A DNA stretch of 64,000 nt from Escherichia sp. E1V33. Its GTDB lineage: Bacteria > Pseudomonadota > Gammaproteobacteria > Enterobacterales > Enterobacteriaceae. Shown here in pieces: positions 25,527 to 37,174 of this stretch. A model generated the notes under the pieces. The model did not search any database, was not told where the DNA came from, and saw only the letters and a list, made by a program, of their open reading frames with translations. Within the stretch, counting starts at the first letter, position 1. Each line of letters opens with the position of its first letter. Position numbers and translations under genes: made by a program. The stretch lies in NCBI RefSeq assembly GCF_004211955.1, contig NZ_RHJI01000010.1, positions 186,001 through 250,000 of the forward strand. Reading direction: 5' to 3'.

Positions 25527-26105
25527 TTAAACAGCCTGTATTCTCTGTTCATCCAGCAGTTGAGGGATAATATCGGCAGGGTTCTGAGAAAGTTTACGTC
25601 TTTTTACGGCGCGCGATGGCGGTTGGCATAAGCTGCAGGCAAAACTGCCGACAGGTTGATGAGCATGGGTGATAAAATTACCGCCGCAGCAGTTGCAGCT
25701 GGAAAGTTGTAGTAAATCACTTTCGACAAATCGCACCAGAGTCCAGGCGCGAGTTAGCGCCAGCAGCGGTCCATTTTCTGCTTGTGGACACTGTTCGAGG
25801 TATAAACGATAGGCTTTAATTACCGCATCGACGCCATTACATAACCCGGTTTTCAGTAAAAACTGCCATGCATTACAGAACATCGAGGCATGAACATTTT
25901 GTTCCCAGGTCATAAACCAGTCGGTAGAGAACGGTAACATACCTTTCGGAGGCGGGCTTCCGCGCAGCTCTTTATAGAGCTTGATCAAACGTCCGCGACT
26001 TAATTGTGTTTCGCTTTCCAGCATCTGCAAACGAGCGCCCAGGGTTATCAACTCCATTGCGAGTTGAATATCACGGGCTTCCTGAACCATGCTTTTTTCA
26101 CTCAT
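25527..26105 (-). CDS. flhC: Flagellar master regulator subunit FlhC
   Basis: FlhC forms the FlhD4C2 activator of class II flagellar operons. The 192-residue DNA-binding protein has its four zinc-coordinating cysteines near the C-terminus (SSCNCCGG ... FACSLC, about residues 137-160). It starts 2 nt after the flhD stop. No substitutions in the zinc site are seen. Confidence 0.97.
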   Translation of the reverse strand: MSEKSMVQEARDIQLAMELITLGARLQMLESETQLSRGRLIKLYKELRGSPPPKGMLPFSTDWFMTWEQNVHASMFCNAWQFLLKTGLCNGVDAVIKAYRLYLEQCPQAENGPLLALTRAWTLVRFVESDLLQLSSCNCCGGNFITHAHQPVGSFACSLCQPPSRAVKRRKLSQNPADIIPQLLDEQRIQAV

Positions 26106-26107
26106 GA

Positions 26108-26458
26108 TCAGGCCCTTTTCTTACGTTGTGCTTCTTCGGGCTGATTAACATCATTCAATAAACGCGTGGAAAGCATAATTCCGGTGTGAATTTGCTGGAG
26201 ATCGTCAACACGGGAATCCTGCGTCAGTTGGTTAATAGTCTGGTGGCTGTCAAAACGGAATTGACAAATCAGTTGATTGGTTTCGGCCAGTTTAACCATT
26301 TGCGGAAGAGTCAGCGTCGCCAGCGTTGTTGCCATTTCTTCATTAATACCGAGACGAAACATGGCGGACGCTTTGTCCTGAACAATCAGACGCTGTGCAA
26401 GAAGTAAATATGACAAGTTAATGTCATAAATATGTTTCAGCAACTCGGAGGTATGCAT
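26108..26458 (-). CDS. flhD: Flagellar master regulator subunit FlhD
   Basis: The partner of FlhC; a helical dimeric protein that boosts specificity of the activator. The 116-residue form starts [10 protein letters not shown] at 26458; an in-frame GTG three codons earlier would give 119 residues. Cys65-type disulfide residue (K-12) is Ile-Cys in TNQLICQF here, so it is retained. Its long, insertion-free upstream region carries the CRP site and promoter. Confidence 0.96.
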   Translation of the reverse strand: MHTSELLKHIYDINLSYLLLAQRLIVQDKASAMFRLGINEEMATTLATLTLPQMVKLAETNQLICQFRFDSHQTINQLTQDSRVDDLQQIHTGIMLSTRLLNDVNQPEEAQRKKRA

Positions 26459-26655
26459 TATTCCCACCCAGAATAACTAACTTTATTTTTTATGCGGTAT
26501 CACCGCACCCCGTGATGTCGCCGGGAAATCCCGGTAAAAAGTAAATAAAAATGGAATAGTAGCGATCAACGAAAAAACACACAGACATCATAAGAGGTGA
26601 AACACATCTTACACAGAGTGATGCTTTTTACACTTATCTAAGATTTTTCCTAATT

Positions 26656-26668
26656 CGACGCAACTGTA
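26656..26668 (-). promoter_or_regulatory. flhDC promoter (-10 region and inferred start)
   Basis: On the minus strand TACAGT (26668-26663) lies about 205 nt before the flhD ATG. This places the transcript start near 26656, matching the ~200-nt leader known for E. coli flhDC. That leader is a target of CsrA and several sRNAs in K-12. Confidence 0.7.
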
Positions 26669-26719
26669 CTCGTCACCACTCTCACATACAACGGAGCGGA
26701 GCCGCGATTTTCGACAATG

Positions 26720-26735
26720 TGTGACACAGATCACA
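26720..26735 (-). promoter_or_regulatory. CRP-binding site upstream of flhDC
   Basis: A perfect consensus core TGTGA-N6-TCACA. Its centre is about 71 bp upstream of the inferred flhDC start, matching the known class I arrangement that makes motility cAMP-dependent. Confidence 0.92.
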
Positions 26736-27237
26736 CAAAACACTCAATTACTTAACATTAATGTATAAGTCATACTTTTGTTTTGCGCATATTTCATTCT
26801 GTTAAAAATTTTTTCAGCTTATCTGTCAGCAAAAATGATGTGGAAGGATAAAATTGAGATGTTGCGCACTGTTAATATAAATCACCGTGAATAACCATAT
26901 ACAGGATATGGTATAAATATCTTTGAGCCCTATAAATCATTTAAAAACAGTTAATTAAATAATGCGACTCCATTTAATAAAAATTACGACTGTCAACAAC
27001 CTTAATGTTAATAATATGTTTTATTATCATTAACCATTTGTTTAATGAGAGAAATCAATTTCTCCACTTCCTCATCATCACCCGCATGACCACATAGTAA
27101 CATCACGCCATTAATTAATTATATTTATTAATAACCATGCTAATATTTTCCTTTTTGACCAAGTTGTTATTGCATATGTACCTCATTCAGGGTAAAGCTG
27201 TGATCTCACCTGAAGTTCATAGAATAAGGAGCAGGTT
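26736..27237. other. AT-rich flhDC-uspC intergenic region without a gene
   Basis: About 500 bp of strongly AT-rich sequence between the divergent flhDC and uspC units. No ORF with a credible ribosome-binding site and no insertion sequence are seen. In K-12 motile lines IS elements often land here and raise flhDC expression; this copy appears uninterrupted. AT-richness suggests H-NS binding (inference). Confidence 0.7.
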
Positions 27238-27666
27238 ATGAGCTATAACAATATTCTTGTTGCCGTTGCTGTCTCACCGGAAAGCCAGCAACTGTTAGCA
27301 AAAGCGGTATCTATCGCCCGTCCCGTTAATGGGCGGATCAGTTTAATCACTCTCGCTTCCGATCCAGAAATGTACAATCAATTAGCCGCGCCGATGCTTG
27401 AGGATTTACGCAGTGTGATGCATGAAGAAACACAAAACTTTCTGGACAAATTAATTCAGGATGCGGGATATCCCGTAGAAGAAAAGTTTATAGCTTACGG
27501 AGAGCTGAGCGAACATATTCTGGCGGTCTGCCGTAAACATAAATTCGATTTGGTGATTTGCGGTAATCATAATCACAGTTTCTTTTCGCGAGCATCCTGC
27601 TCGGCGAAAAGTGTGATTGCCTCAAGTGAGGTTGATGTGCTGTTAGTTCCGCTTATGGGAGATTAA
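27238..27666 (+). CDS. uspC: Universal stress protein C
   Basis: A 142-residue cytoplasmic UspA-family protein, linked in E. coli to UV/osmotic stress survival and to the KdpD pathway. It shows the MSYNNILVAVAVSPES start, the Rossmann-like core, and a degenerate ATP-loop region (ICGNHNHSFFSRASCSAKSV near residues 109-128). AAGGAG precedes the ATG. It is convergent with otsA; only 6 nt separate the stops. Confidence 0.96.
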   Translation: MSYNNILVAVAVSPESQQLLAKAVSIARPVNGRISLITLASDPEMYNQLAAPMLEDLRSVMHEETQNFLDKLIQDAGYPVEEKFIAYGELSEHILAVCRKHKFDLVICGNHNHSFFSRASCSAKSVIASSEVDVLLVPLMGD

Positions 27667-27672
27667 CCGCAA

Positions 27673-29908
<2,236 letters not shown>

Positions 29909-29984
29909 TTATTGTTCGCGCAGAATGCGCTTTACAGTCATGTAAGTATAGACAGTGTGACGAGGCTCGCCATTGGTAAAAAGA

Positions 29985-30012
29985 ACAGCCAACCGTTGTA
30001 GCGGTTGGCTGT
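29985..30012 (-). terminator. Intrinsic terminator after araH
   Basis: An 11-bp stem (ACAGCCAACCG / CGGTTGGCTGT) is followed on the minus strand by TTCTTTTT, about 40 nt after the araH stop. Confidence 0.9.
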
Positions 30013-30049
30013 GGAGGATTTTGGAACTAAATAATTATCGGATAAAGCA

Positions 30050-31036
30050 TCAAACAGTGCGTTTCGCTTTTTGCTTATAACGGTCGAAGATCACTGCAGC
30101 CAGCAGGATTAAGCCACGAACAACATACTGTGCAAACGGAGAAATATTAAGCAGGTTCATGGCGTTCTCCACAGTGCCTAAAATTAAGATACCCGCCACC
30201 ACATATGAGATTTTTCCGATGCCGCCTTTCAGAGAAACGCCACCTAAAACGCAGGCGGAGATAACAATCAGCTCATAACCAATCGACGTCATTGGCTGCC
30301 CACTGGTCATACGTGAAGCCAGAATTATTCCGGCTATCGCTGATACCAGGCCCGAGAGAACAAAGATTATAATTTTGGTGCGAACAACCGGTACACCCGC
30401 CAGACGCGCGGCCTCTTCGTTCCCGCCAATCGCCAGGGTGTTACGACCAAAGGTGGTTTTATTCAGCAGCAAACCAAAGATAATCAGACATGCGACGGTG
30501 AGCCAGATTGGCGCAGGCAGACCGAACCAGTTGGCGTAACCAAGGGCAAAGAAGCTTTCATCTTCGATACCGACCGCTTTACCGTCTGAAATGATGTACG
30601 CCAGACCTCGAACAATCTGCATCGTTGCCAGTGTCGTGATCAGAGCATTTATTTTCAGTTTGGCGATAACAAAGCCATTGACCAGGCCACAGAGAACGCC
30701 CAGCAACAAACCCGCTGCCACGCCAATCCACAGGCTTTCAGTCAGGTTAATAACCACCGCCGTGGTGACACCCGCACAGGCAATTACGGAGGCGACAGAA
30801 AGGTCAAAGTCACCGGAAGCAAGGCAGAACAACATGCCACAAGCCACCATCCCCGACATGGAGATTGCCAGTCCCAGCCCTTTCATATTAATAAAGGTGG
30901 CAAAGTTCGGTACGAAGATGGCACAGGCGATAAAAAGCACTGCAAACACCACCAGCATACCGTACTGATCCCAGATACGTCCGAGGCTGAATGACGACTT
31001 AGGTGCGCCAGAACCCGATGTAGAAACAGAAGACAT
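30050..31036 (-). CDS. araH: L-arabinose ABC transporter permease AraH
   Basis: Inner-membrane permease of the high-affinity arabinose importer. The 328-residue protein has about ten hydrophobic segments, and the conserved cytoplasmic loop for ATPase contact is visible (AIGGNEEAARLAGV near residues 205-218). It lies 14 nt after araG in araFGH. Full length and intact. Confidence 0.97.
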   Translation of the reverse strand: MSSVSTSGSGAPKSSFSLGRIWDQYGMLVVFAVLFIACAIFVPNFATFINMKGLGLAISMSGMVACGMLFCLASGDFDLSVASVIACAGVTTAVVINLTESLWIGVAAGLLLGVLCGLVNGFVIAKLKINALITTLATMQIVRGLAYIISDGKAVGIEDESFFALGYANWFGLPAPIWLTVACLIIFGLLLNKTTFGRNTLAIGGNEEAARLAGVPVVRTKIIIFVLSGLVSAIAGIILASRMTSGQPMTSIGYELIVISACVLGGVSLKGGIGKISYVVAGILILGTVENAMNLLNISPFAQYVVRGLILLAAVIFDRYKQKAKRTV

Positions 31037-31050
31037 CTTATTCTCCTTAC

Positions 31051-32565
31051 TCAGGCAACTGCCTGGCTGACTTTAGGCATAGCAAGGCTCAGTGCCTGAC
31101 GCTCATCTGCCTGCTCGTGTAGCAATTCACCGGCGATTTCACCTTCCCGCATAACTACGATGCGATCGGCAACACCAAGGACTTCAGGCAGGTCGCTGGA
31201 GGCAAACAGTACCGCCACGCCCTGCGCCGCCAGTGCGTAAATCACGTTATAAATTTCATGCTTAGCCCCCACATCGATGCCGCGCGTAGGTTCATCAAGC
31301 AAAATGACTTTCATCTCTTCAGATAACCAGCGCCCCAAAATGGCTTTTTGCTGATTACCGCCGGAGAGATTCATAATCAATTGCTCTGCACCTGGCGTTT
31401 TGATGTTGAGAGAACGAATGTGGTGATCGGCATTATTGGCTTCCCAGCCGTTGTTGATCACACAACCGCCGTGCACATGTTTGCGACGAGCGCTGATGTT
31501 GATATTGTCGCGCACCGAATGCACTGGAATAATGCCTTCTGCTTTGCGATCTTCCGGGCAGAGCATCATGCCAGCAGCAATGGCGTGGCCCGGTTTACGG
31601 ATATCGATCGGCTGTTGGTCGATATAAACCTGACCGGCGGTAATTTGCGTACCGCCAAACATGCCTTTCATTAATTCGCTACGCCCTGCCCCCACCAGAC
31701 CAAACAAACCGACGATTTCGCCACTGCGAACAGCCAGGCTTATTGGCGTACGCACGCCAGGTGCCTTTACTGCATCCAGACGCAAGCGCTCCTCGCCATA
31801 GCTGCGTGGTTGCCAGCCGTAGATATCGCCGATGTCGCGACCGACCATGGCCTGTACCAGCGAGTCATGATCTACCTGCTGCATGTCGGTAAAGGTTTTG
31901 ACGTAACGACCATCTTTAAAGACAGTGATGGCATCACTGAGGGCAAAAATTTCTTCCATACGGTGAGAAACGTATAAGATCACCCGCCCCTCTTTTCGCA
32001 GTTCACGAATGACGCGAAACAGGTTGTCTATTTCACGCGCAGATAAGGAACTGGTTGGTTCATCAAAAGCGATAATTTTGGCGTTACGTGCCAGAGCTTT
32101 GGCAATTTCAACCATCTGCCATTGCCCAATGGAGAGATATTTCAGCGGCGTATCCGGGTCAATATCCATACCCAGATGTTTGAGCTGTATCCCAGCTTCA
32201 TAATTCAGCAGTGAACGATTCACGATACCGCCTTTATGAGGAAGCTGGCCGAGATAGATGTTTTCCGCGACGGTCATTTCCGGCACGAGATGCAGTTCCT
32301 GGTAAATAATCGCGACACCCGCATTCAGTGCAGCGGTTGTATCGGAAAAGGACATTTCCTGCCCATTAATCACTACAGAACCCGTGGTTGGCGCATAGTT
32401 TCCACTAAGGATTTTTAAGAGTGTTGATTTTCCGGCGCCATTTTCACCCATCAACGCATGAACCTGACCGGCATAACAGTCAAAACTGATATCCGTAAGC
32501 GCCTTAACGCCTGGAAAGGTTTTACCAATGCCGTGAAATGAGAGATACGGGGTAGACTGTTGCAT
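31051..32565 (-). CDS. araG: L-arabinose ABC transporter ATP-binding protein AraG
   Basis: A 504-residue double ATPase that energises arabinose import. The N-terminal cassette has Walker [10 protein letters not shown] near residue 43 and Walker B IIAFDEPT. The second cassette has the degenerate sugar-importer P-loop GLVGAGRSE, a CPEDRKAEG segment, signature LSGGNQQK and Walker [15 protein letters not shown]. The start at 32565 ([10 protein letters not shown]) matches the family; the 27-codon upstream extension is rejected. It sits 70 nt after araF, with a hairpin in the gap. Confidence 0.97.
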   Translation of the reverse strand: MQQSTPYLSFHGIGKTFPGVKALTDISFDCYAGQVHALMGENGAGKSTLLKILSGNYAPTTGSVVINGQEMSFSDTTAALNAGVAIIYQELHLVPEMTVAENIYLGQLPHKGGIVNRSLLNYEAGIQLKHLGMDIDPDTPLKYLSIGQWQMVEIAKALARNAKIIAFDEPTSSLSAREIDNLFRVIRELRKEGRVILYVSHRMEEIFALSDAITVFKDGRYVKTFTDMQQVDHDSLVQAMVGRDIGDIYGWQPRSYGEERLRLDAVKAPGVRTPISLAVRSGEIVGLFGLVGAGRSELMKGMFGGTQITAGQVYIDQQPIDIRKPGHAIAAGMMLCPEDRKAEGIIPVHSVRDNINISARRKHVHGGCVINNGWEANNADHHIRSLNIKTPGAEQLIMNLSGGNQQKAILGRWLSEEMKVILLDEPTRGIDVGAKHEIYNVIYALAAQGVAVLFASSDLPEVLGVADRIVVMREGEIAGELLHEQADERQALSLAMPKVSQAVA

Positions 32566-32597
32566 AACGTCTCCGTGAATCACTGGTCGTTTTACAC

Positions 32598-32620
32598 CCC
32601 CTCTGCATAGCGCAGAGGGG
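32598..32620 (-). terminator. Hairpin in the araF-araG gap
   Basis: A perfect CCCCTCTGC/GCAGAGGGG stem lies between araF and araG, followed by TGTAAAA on the minus strand. It probably stabilises araF mRNA or partly terminates, so that binding protein exceeds AraG/AraH. Confidence 0.7.
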
Positions 32621-32635
32621 AATTTTTCCGGCAGA

Positions 32636-33625
32636 TTACTTACCACCTAAACCCTTTTTCTCCAGTTCTTCTTTAAAGTTGTCACGCGTGATCAGCACTA
32701 CGTCGGTAACTTCGGTGAATTTTGGCGGCTCAACGTCTTTTGCTACCCAGTTATAGAGCATTTCGCTGGATTTATAGCCATGAACGTCCGGGCTTGGCAG
32801 CAGTGAACCATAGAAGCCTGTAGCCTGTGCCTTTGACAGTTCGCTCACCGCATCCACACCGTTAATACCGATACCGATAATATCTGCTGCTTTAAAGCCC
32901 TGACCTTCCGTCGCGCGTACGCCACCCAGCACGGTGCTGTCGTTCATACCGACGATCAACCAGTGTTTAACTTCAGGATGCTGAACCAACATGGAGTTAG
33001 CGGCGTCAAACGCCCCTGGAATATCGTTAGATTTGGTAGGAACCTGATAAATTTGTTTTTCCGGGAATCCGGCGGCTTTCAGCGCGTCCATAGAACCGGT
33101 AGTACGACGACGGGCGGTATCCAGTTCGTTGGCAGTAATCGCCATTACGGCACTTTCTTTCACATCCCAACCACGTTTCTGCATCTCTTTATACAGTTCC
33201 TGGCCCTGACGTTCGCCAATTTTCGTCGCCGCCATCATCACCAACGGTACGGTATCAACCGGCTTACCCTTGGCATTAACAAACTGATCATCCACGGCAA
33301 TAACTTTCATATCGTAGCCACGCGCTTTCGCCACGATGGCTGCACCCAGTTTCGGGTCTGGAGTACAGATAACAAAACCTTTCGCGCCACTGGCTGCCAG
33401 GCTATCAATAGCGTTCAGCGTTTTTTCGCCATCAGGTACGGCTATCTTAATAACTTCAAAGCCTAAATCTTTCCCGGCTTTATCGGCAAACTTCCATTCA
33501 GTCTGAAACCACGGTTCTTCTGGTTGCTTCACCAGGAAACCGAGTTTCAGATTTTCCGCCATAGCGGATTGTGACATAACGGCAGCCAGACCGATGGCTG
33601 CAAGAGCTTTAGTAAATTTGTGCAT
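32636..33625 (-). CDS. araF: L-arabinose-binding periplasmic protein AraF
   Basis: The periplasmic substrate-binding protein of the AraFGH importer. The 329-residue precursor starts [10 protein letters not shown] at 33625 and has a 23-residue signal peptide ending SQSAMA-EN. The mature protein has the two-lobed sugar-binding fold, with conserved [16 protein letters not shown] at the N-terminus. It is first in araFGH and should be the most abundant product. Intact. Confidence 0.97.
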   Translation of the reverse strand: MHKFTKALAAIGLAAVMSQSAMAENLKLGFLVKQPEEPWFQTEWKFADKAGKDLGFEVIKIAVPDGEKTLNAIDSLAASGAKGFVICTPDPKLGAAIVAKARGYDMKVIAVDDQFVNAKGKPVDTVPLVMMAATKIGERQGQELYKEMQKRGWDVKESAVMAITANELDTARRRTTGSMDALKAAGFPEKQIYQVPTKSNDIPGAFDAANSMLVQHPEVKHWLIVGMNDSTVLGGVRATEGQGFKAADIIGIGINGVDAVSELSKAQATGFYGSLLPSPDVHGYKSSEMLYNWVAKDVEPPKFTEVTDVVLITRDNFKEELEKKGLGGK

Positions 33626-33870
33626 GGTTATCTCCAGCTTTAGCATCATTTTGTGTAGGGCAAAACCTGAGAACTTTCGTTAATTCAATCGGAAAACAAA
33701 GCATTACCTTTGGCGAAAAGATAAGTGACTGTGTTGGCATAGTTTTAGCGAGAAATTAATTCTCCATAGGAGAGCAATATCACACCGCAGAATTACAGTG
33801 AGAACGTGCATAAATTTAGCAATAAAAAACATACGGAAGACGCTAATTGTATGACAAATGAGAGGGGGCT

Positions 33871-33908
33871 TAGCAGATTAATCCATAAGATTAGCCTGGA
33901 AATCCTTG
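33871..33908 (+). promoter_or_regulatory. Tandem AraC half-sites upstream of araFGH
   Basis: TAGC-N7-TCCATA at 33871-33887 is a full AraC half-site. A second, weaker copy (TAGC-N7-TCCTTG) begins 21 bp later at 33892. The 21-bp spacing equals the I1-I2 spacing at araBAD, and the sequence ATCCATAAGATTAGC is shared with it. The site lies about 250 bp upstream of araF. It reads on the plus strand, away from araF, as expected for an upstream site that loops or acts at a distance. Confidence 0.8.
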
Positions 33909-34417
33909 TGGCATCATTTGATAGCGCTGGCGTGTCTTCTTTTTAATCTAATTTGCTCGAGTAAGATGCTGCTCATTACAGGTGAATGGTGAATGAGGTA
34001 AGAAGTATCAAAACTCCACGCAAAATTCATTTCGCTATTAATTATTACCACCTTCATTAATTAATGAATAAATCCATAATGCGAGCTTCATCCCAAAACT
34101 GAAAAAATACCTGAAAATATGAGAACATCATCATGATATTGATAAATTAATTTAATATCAACAAGATATACAAATTTACAACATTGAGAGTTATTGCAAA
34201 TCAATAACTCTAATCAATGAAATGTAAAAAAATATAAACTTGGTGATTTAAGGATTTTCTTATAATCCTTCAGGCGTTATGCTTATTTCAGATCATCGTC
34301 AGAATTGACTCCAGGATCACATTTCGGACCCGCAGAAAGGAATTATTCTGCAAACAGTAATTATGGTGTTTTGATTTATCTTGCACCTCTCGTCTTCTGG
34401 ATATAAGGATATTAGGT
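33909..34417. other. AT-rich araF-ftnB intergenic region without a gene
   Basis: About 500 bp separating divergent araFGH and ftnB. It is strongly AT-rich, without an ORF bearing a credible ribosome-binding site. It should hold the ftnB promoter, but no single -35/-10 pair stands out. Confidence 0.6.
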
Positions 34418-34921
34418 ATGGCAACCACTGGAATGCTTCTCAAACTCAACACCCAAATGAACCGCGAGTTTTATGCATCCAATCTCTACCTTCACCTGAG
34501 CAACTGGTGTTCTGAACAAAGTCTGAATGGCACCGCGACTTTTCTTCGCTCCCAGGCACAAAGTAACGTGACTCAAATGATGCGCATGTTTAACTTCATG
34601 AAAAGCGTCGGGGCGACGCCCATCGTTAAAGCCATTGATGTACCTGGCGAAAAACTGAACTCTCTGGAAGAACTCTTCCAAAAAACGTTGGAAGAATATG
34701 AACAGCGTGCAAGCACGCTGGCGCAATTAGCAAGTGAAGCTAAAGAATTGAATGATGATTCTACTGTCGATTTCCTGCACGATCTGGAAAAAGAACTGCA
34801 GCACGATGGCCTCTTACTGCAAACCATTCTGGACGAAGTGCGCAGTGCGAAACTGGCCGGTATGTGCCCTGTCCAGACCGACCAGCATGTTCTGAATGTC
34901 GTGTCGCATCAGATACATTAA
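34418..34921 (+). CDS. ftnB: Ferritin-like protein FtnB
   Basis: A 167-residue four-helix-bundle ferritin-like protein. In enteric bacteria FtnB is tied to repair of oxidised iron-sulphur clusters more than to bulk storage. It aligns with the ferritin fold ([21 protein letters not shown] ...) but several ferroxidase glutamates of FtnA are replaced, for instance by Ser/Gln in the [10 protein letters not shown] helix. The start ATG at 34418 follows AAGGA (34405-34409). A terminator hairpin follows. Confidence 0.95.
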   Translation: MATTGMLLKLNTQMNREFYASNLYLHLSNWCSEQSLNGTATFLRSQAQSNVTQMMRMFNFMKSVGATPIVKAIDVPGEKLNSLEELFQKTLEEYEQRASTLAQLASEAKELNDDSTVDFLHDLEKELQHDGLLLQTILDEVRSAKLAGMCPVQTDQHVLNVVSHQIH

Positions 34922-34966
34922 TAAAATCGGCGCATGAAAAGATGCGCCGTAATACAAAAAACAGTG

Positions 34967-35004
34967 AAAACCGCTGCCTTACATCACTGAGGCAGCGGTT
35001 TTTT
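34967..35004. terminator. Bidirectional terminator between ftnB and yecJ
   Basis: A 13-bp stem (AAAACCGCTGCCT / AGGCAGCGGTTTT) flanked by A and T runs suits both ftnB (+) and yecJ (-). A smaller hairpin (CGGCGCAT / ATGCGCCG, 34928-34949) lies between it and the ftnB stop. Confidence 0.85.
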
Positions 35005-35254
35005 AATGGGATTCGCTTTGTGGGGTAAACTTTAGCTCAATCAACGCGATGGCTTTTTGAATAGCACGCATAGTGACTGGGTCGGCAGCAGCCGGATGGT
35101 GAGTAAAATCAATATTCTTCAGCTGGCTGGACATTTTTTCACGAACCTCAACAGGCGCGATCACATCGAGCACGTCGAGAATTTGTTTGATCACCAACTG
35201 GCAAGCAACAACATCAGAAACCAGTTCCTGATCGGCATTCAGCGGCTGGGACAT
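35003..35254 (-). CDS. yecJ: DUF2766 family protein YecJ
   Basis: An 83-residue small cytoplasmic protein of the DUF2766 family, of unknown function. It is predicted mostly helical, with no signal peptide. It matches E. coli YecJ in position and sequence. AGGAGT lies just upstream of the ATG at 35254. Convergent with ftnB. Confidence 0.9.
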   Translation of the reverse strand: MSQPLNADQELVSDVVACQLVIKQILDVLDVIAPVEVREKMSSQLKNIDFTHHPAAADPVTMRAIQKAIALIELKFTPQSESH

Positions 35255-35340
35255 CCTAAACTCCTGATAGCATTTTGAAAGCCGTTATAGTAGCGGCTTC
35301 CCTTCCTCAACGATAGTCACATCAGCCTGCATCAGGGTAT

Positions 35341-35500
35341 AAAAAAACCTGCCGGAGCAGGTTTTTTATTATCTGAACATATTGCCTGGCGGTACATCTT
35401 TGAACGTCTTGCAATAATTATTAAACATGCTTTTCAGGATTTTACGCAGTTTCATCGCGCCACTCCGATTATTTGTTATGCAGGTGTTATTGATCTCGCT
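35341..35500 (-). ncRNA. azuR: AzuCR dual-function small RNA
   Basis: In E. coli this locus produces a ~164-nt RNA that encodes the AzuC peptide and also acts as a base-pairing regulator (AzuR). Here a TATTAT -10 element at 35510-35505 and a strong terminator (AACCTGC / GCAGGTT then T7) at 35341-35365 bound a transcript of about 160 nt. The 5' end is inferred from the -10 position. A CRP site lies upstream. Confidence 0.8.
35369..35455 (-). CDS. azuC: Small membrane-associated protein AzuC (28 aa)
   Basis: A 28-residue basic peptide starting MKLRKILKSM and ending PPGNMFR, identical in kind to E. coli AzuC. AzuC is reported as an inner-membrane-associated amphipathic protein that binds glycerol-3-phosphate dehydrogenase GlpD. 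The ATG at 35455 has a GGAGTGG ribosome-binding site. A longer in-frame ORF upstream has no support. Confidence 0.9.
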   Translation of the reverse strand: MKLRKILKSMFNNYCKTFKDVPPGNMFR

Positions 35501-35538
35501 ACCCATAATATGACACCCATCACAAAAATCAATCTTTA

Positions 35539-35554
35539 TGTGATGTAAATCACA
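35539..35554 (-). promoter_or_regulatory. CRP-binding site upstream of azuCR
   Basis: TGTGA-N6-TCACA, a perfect consensus core, about 45 bp upstream of the inferred AzuCR start, matching the CRP dependence reported for this sRNA. Confidence 0.88.
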
Positions 35555-35708
35555 TAAATACCTCTTTAATGTTACATAAATGATAACCACATGATGTGTG
35601 CGTTCTGAAGAAAGCAAGGTATAGCGCTAATCCGTCGTCTTTTCTGTCCATAACCTGACTGTGTCCACAAGTACAATACCTGTTTCTTCTCCCTCTCCAG
35701 GTTGTGAC

Positions 35709-36032
35709 ATGAAACATCTGATCATTATTTTTTCACTTTTAACAGTAGCGGGCTGTACCGTAACTCGTCAGGCTCACCTGAGCGATGTTGACGCCACGAG
35801 TGGCATTGTCCGCCTCGTTTATAATCAGGCTTTTTTACAACACGCCCGCACTGACAACTATCTCGATCAGGGAATAGCGAACCGCGCATGTCAGCAGGTT
35901 GGATTTACCCGCGCCTTTGCGTTTGGGCAACCTGTAAGTAACTGTAGTTTGTTTGCAGGATCATTATGTCTGAATACGCAATTTACGCTGTCGTATCAGT
36001 GCCGATACTTAACCCCCTCTGCTTATCAATAA
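35709..36032 (+). CDS. yecR: Lipoprotein YecR
   Basis: A 107-residue predicted lipoprotein with a signal peptide starting MKHLIIIFSL and lipobox VAGC (Cys16). It belongs to the YecR family, known in E. coli as an FlhDC/FliA-regulated gene of unknown function. Four further cysteines in the mature part (QQVGF..NCSLF..SLCLN..QCRY) suggest disulfides. The start at 35709 is chosen because it begins the signal peptide. Confidence 0.9.
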   Translation: MKHLIIIFSLLTVAGCTVTRQAHLSDVDATSGIVRLVYNQAFLQHARTDNYLDQGIANRACQQVGFTRAFAFGQPVSNCSLFAGSLCLNTQFTLSYQCRYLTPSAYQ

Positions 36033-36036
36033 AGAT

Positions 36037-36067
36037 TTTAATCAGCGAGGGATGCTTCGCTGGTTAA
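36037..36067 (+). terminator. Hairpin after yecR
   Basis: An imperfect AATCAGCG/CGCTGGTT stem lies a few bases past the yecR stop. The U tract is weak. Confidence 0.5.
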
Positions 36068-36210
36068 TTACCATCTCAAATAGCGTTAATGCGTTTTATT
36101 CACATTCGCATTTTTAATAATTGCCTTTAATATTTTACCTTTTGCAAATAATAAAATAACAAATTATAGTGGCGCCACAGCAACAAATATAACCTTTGTG
36201 GAGCACTATC

Positions 36211-36708
36211 ATGCTGAAACCAGAAATGATTGAAAAACTTAATGAGCAGATGAACCTGGAGCTCTACTCTTCACTGCTTTATCAGCAAATGAGCGCATGG
36301 TGCAGCTATCACACCTTCGAAGGTGCTGCCGCGTTTCTGCGTCGCCATGCCCAGGAAGAGATGACGCATATGCAACGTCTGTTTGATTACCTGACCGACA
36401 CCGGGAATTTACCGCGAATTAATACCGTTGAATCACCGTTTGCTGAATATTCTTCACTTGATGAATTATTCCAGGAAACCTATAAGCACGAACAATTAAT
36501 TACGCAAAAAATTAACGAACTGGCTCATGCTGCAATGACCAACCAGGACTACCCAACGTTCAATTTCCTGCAATGGTATGTATCTGAGCAACACGAAGAA
36601 GAAAAATTGTTCAAATCGATTATTGATAAATTGAGCCTGGCGGGGAAAAGCGGCGAAGGACTTTATTTCATCGATAAAGAACTCTCTACCCTCGACGCAC
36701 AAAACTAA
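36211..36708 (+). CDS. ftnA: Bacterial non-haem ferritin FtnA
   Basis: The main iron-storage ferritin. The 165-residue subunit starts [10 protein letters not shown] at 36211 (GGAG 36200-36203). Ferroxidase residues are in place: Glu17 and Tyr24 ([11 protein letters not shown]), Glu50/His53 (AQEEMTHMQ), Glu94 and the EQHEEE region near residues 126-130. A terminator hairpin follows. In E. coli it is induced with iron via Fur. Confidence 0.97.
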   Translation: MLKPEMIEKLNEQMNLELYSSLLYQQMSAWCSYHTFEGAAAFLRRHAQEEMTHMQRLFDYLTDTGNLPRINTVESPFAEYSSLDELFQETYKHEQLITQKINELAHAAMTNQDYPTFNFLQWYVSEQHEEEKLFKSIIDKLSLAGKSGEGLYFIDKELSTLDAQN

Positions 36709-36714
36709 TCTTCT

Positions 36715-36743
36715 CCGGCGGCAGATATTCTGCCGCCTTTTCA
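36715..36743. terminator. Terminator between ftnA and yecH
   Basis: GGCGGCAGA / TCTGCCGCC stem followed by TTTT on the plus strand, placed between convergent ftnA and yecH. Confidence 0.85.
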
Positions 36744-36745
36744 TA

Positions 36746-36985
36746 TCAGTGACGGCAAATCTTACTTTTATCGGTTGAGAACCCTTCTTCGCAGGGAATA
36801 AATTTGCCTTTTGCCGCCAGAAAAGCTACCAACTCTCCCGCGGTCATCCCTTCAGCCGAGCAAGTATGAAAACGTGTCTGATCACCAAAACGCGCTTTGA
36901 TCGCCGCTTCCAGACTGGCGTGCGTATATTGCTCACCTGATTCAATCATCATATTTAACACTTCATGACCGTGAATAGATTCCAT
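36746..36985 (-). CDS. yecH: DUF2492 family protein YecH
   Basis: A 79-residue cytoplasmic protein of the YecH/DUF2492 family, with conserved His/Cys residues (SIHGHEVLNMM; RFHTCSAEGMTA; IPCEEGF; SKICRH) that suggest metal binding. The function is unknown. GAGGA precedes the ATG at 36985. It is divergent from tyrP. Confidence 0.92.
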   Translation of the reverse strand: MESIHGHEVLNMMIESGEQYTHASLEAAIKARFGDQTRFHTCSAEGMTAGELVAFLAAKGKFIPCEEGFSTDKSKICRH

Positions 36986-37060
36986 CGTTCCTCCTCAAAA
37001 AAGGCATAGCGTAACGATCCCCGCGTCTTATGGCTTTGCGCCAGCGCAGGTCTGAATGCA

Positions 37061-37083
37061 TTTACCGTACATTTTTATTTACA
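37061..37083 (+). promoter_or_regulatory. Candidate TyrR boxes upstream of tyrP
   Basis: GTACAT-N5-TTTACA (37067-37083) resembles the TyrR palindrome TGTAAA-N6-TTTACA with a good right half. In K-12 two adjacent TyrR boxes here mediate tyrosine repression and phenylalanine activation of tyrP. Confidence 0.5.
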
Positions 37084-37174
37084 CCATATGTAACGCCGAT
37101 TTGACGAAGTATGGATAATACCTTAACCTGCGCCGCAGATATCACTCATAAAGATCGTCAGGACAGAAGAAAGC

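Noticed and set aside
35456-35617. N-terminal extension of the azuC frame to 82 codons
   Set aside because: It crosses the promoter and the CRP site of AzuCR; the 28-codon peptide has its own ribosome-binding site.
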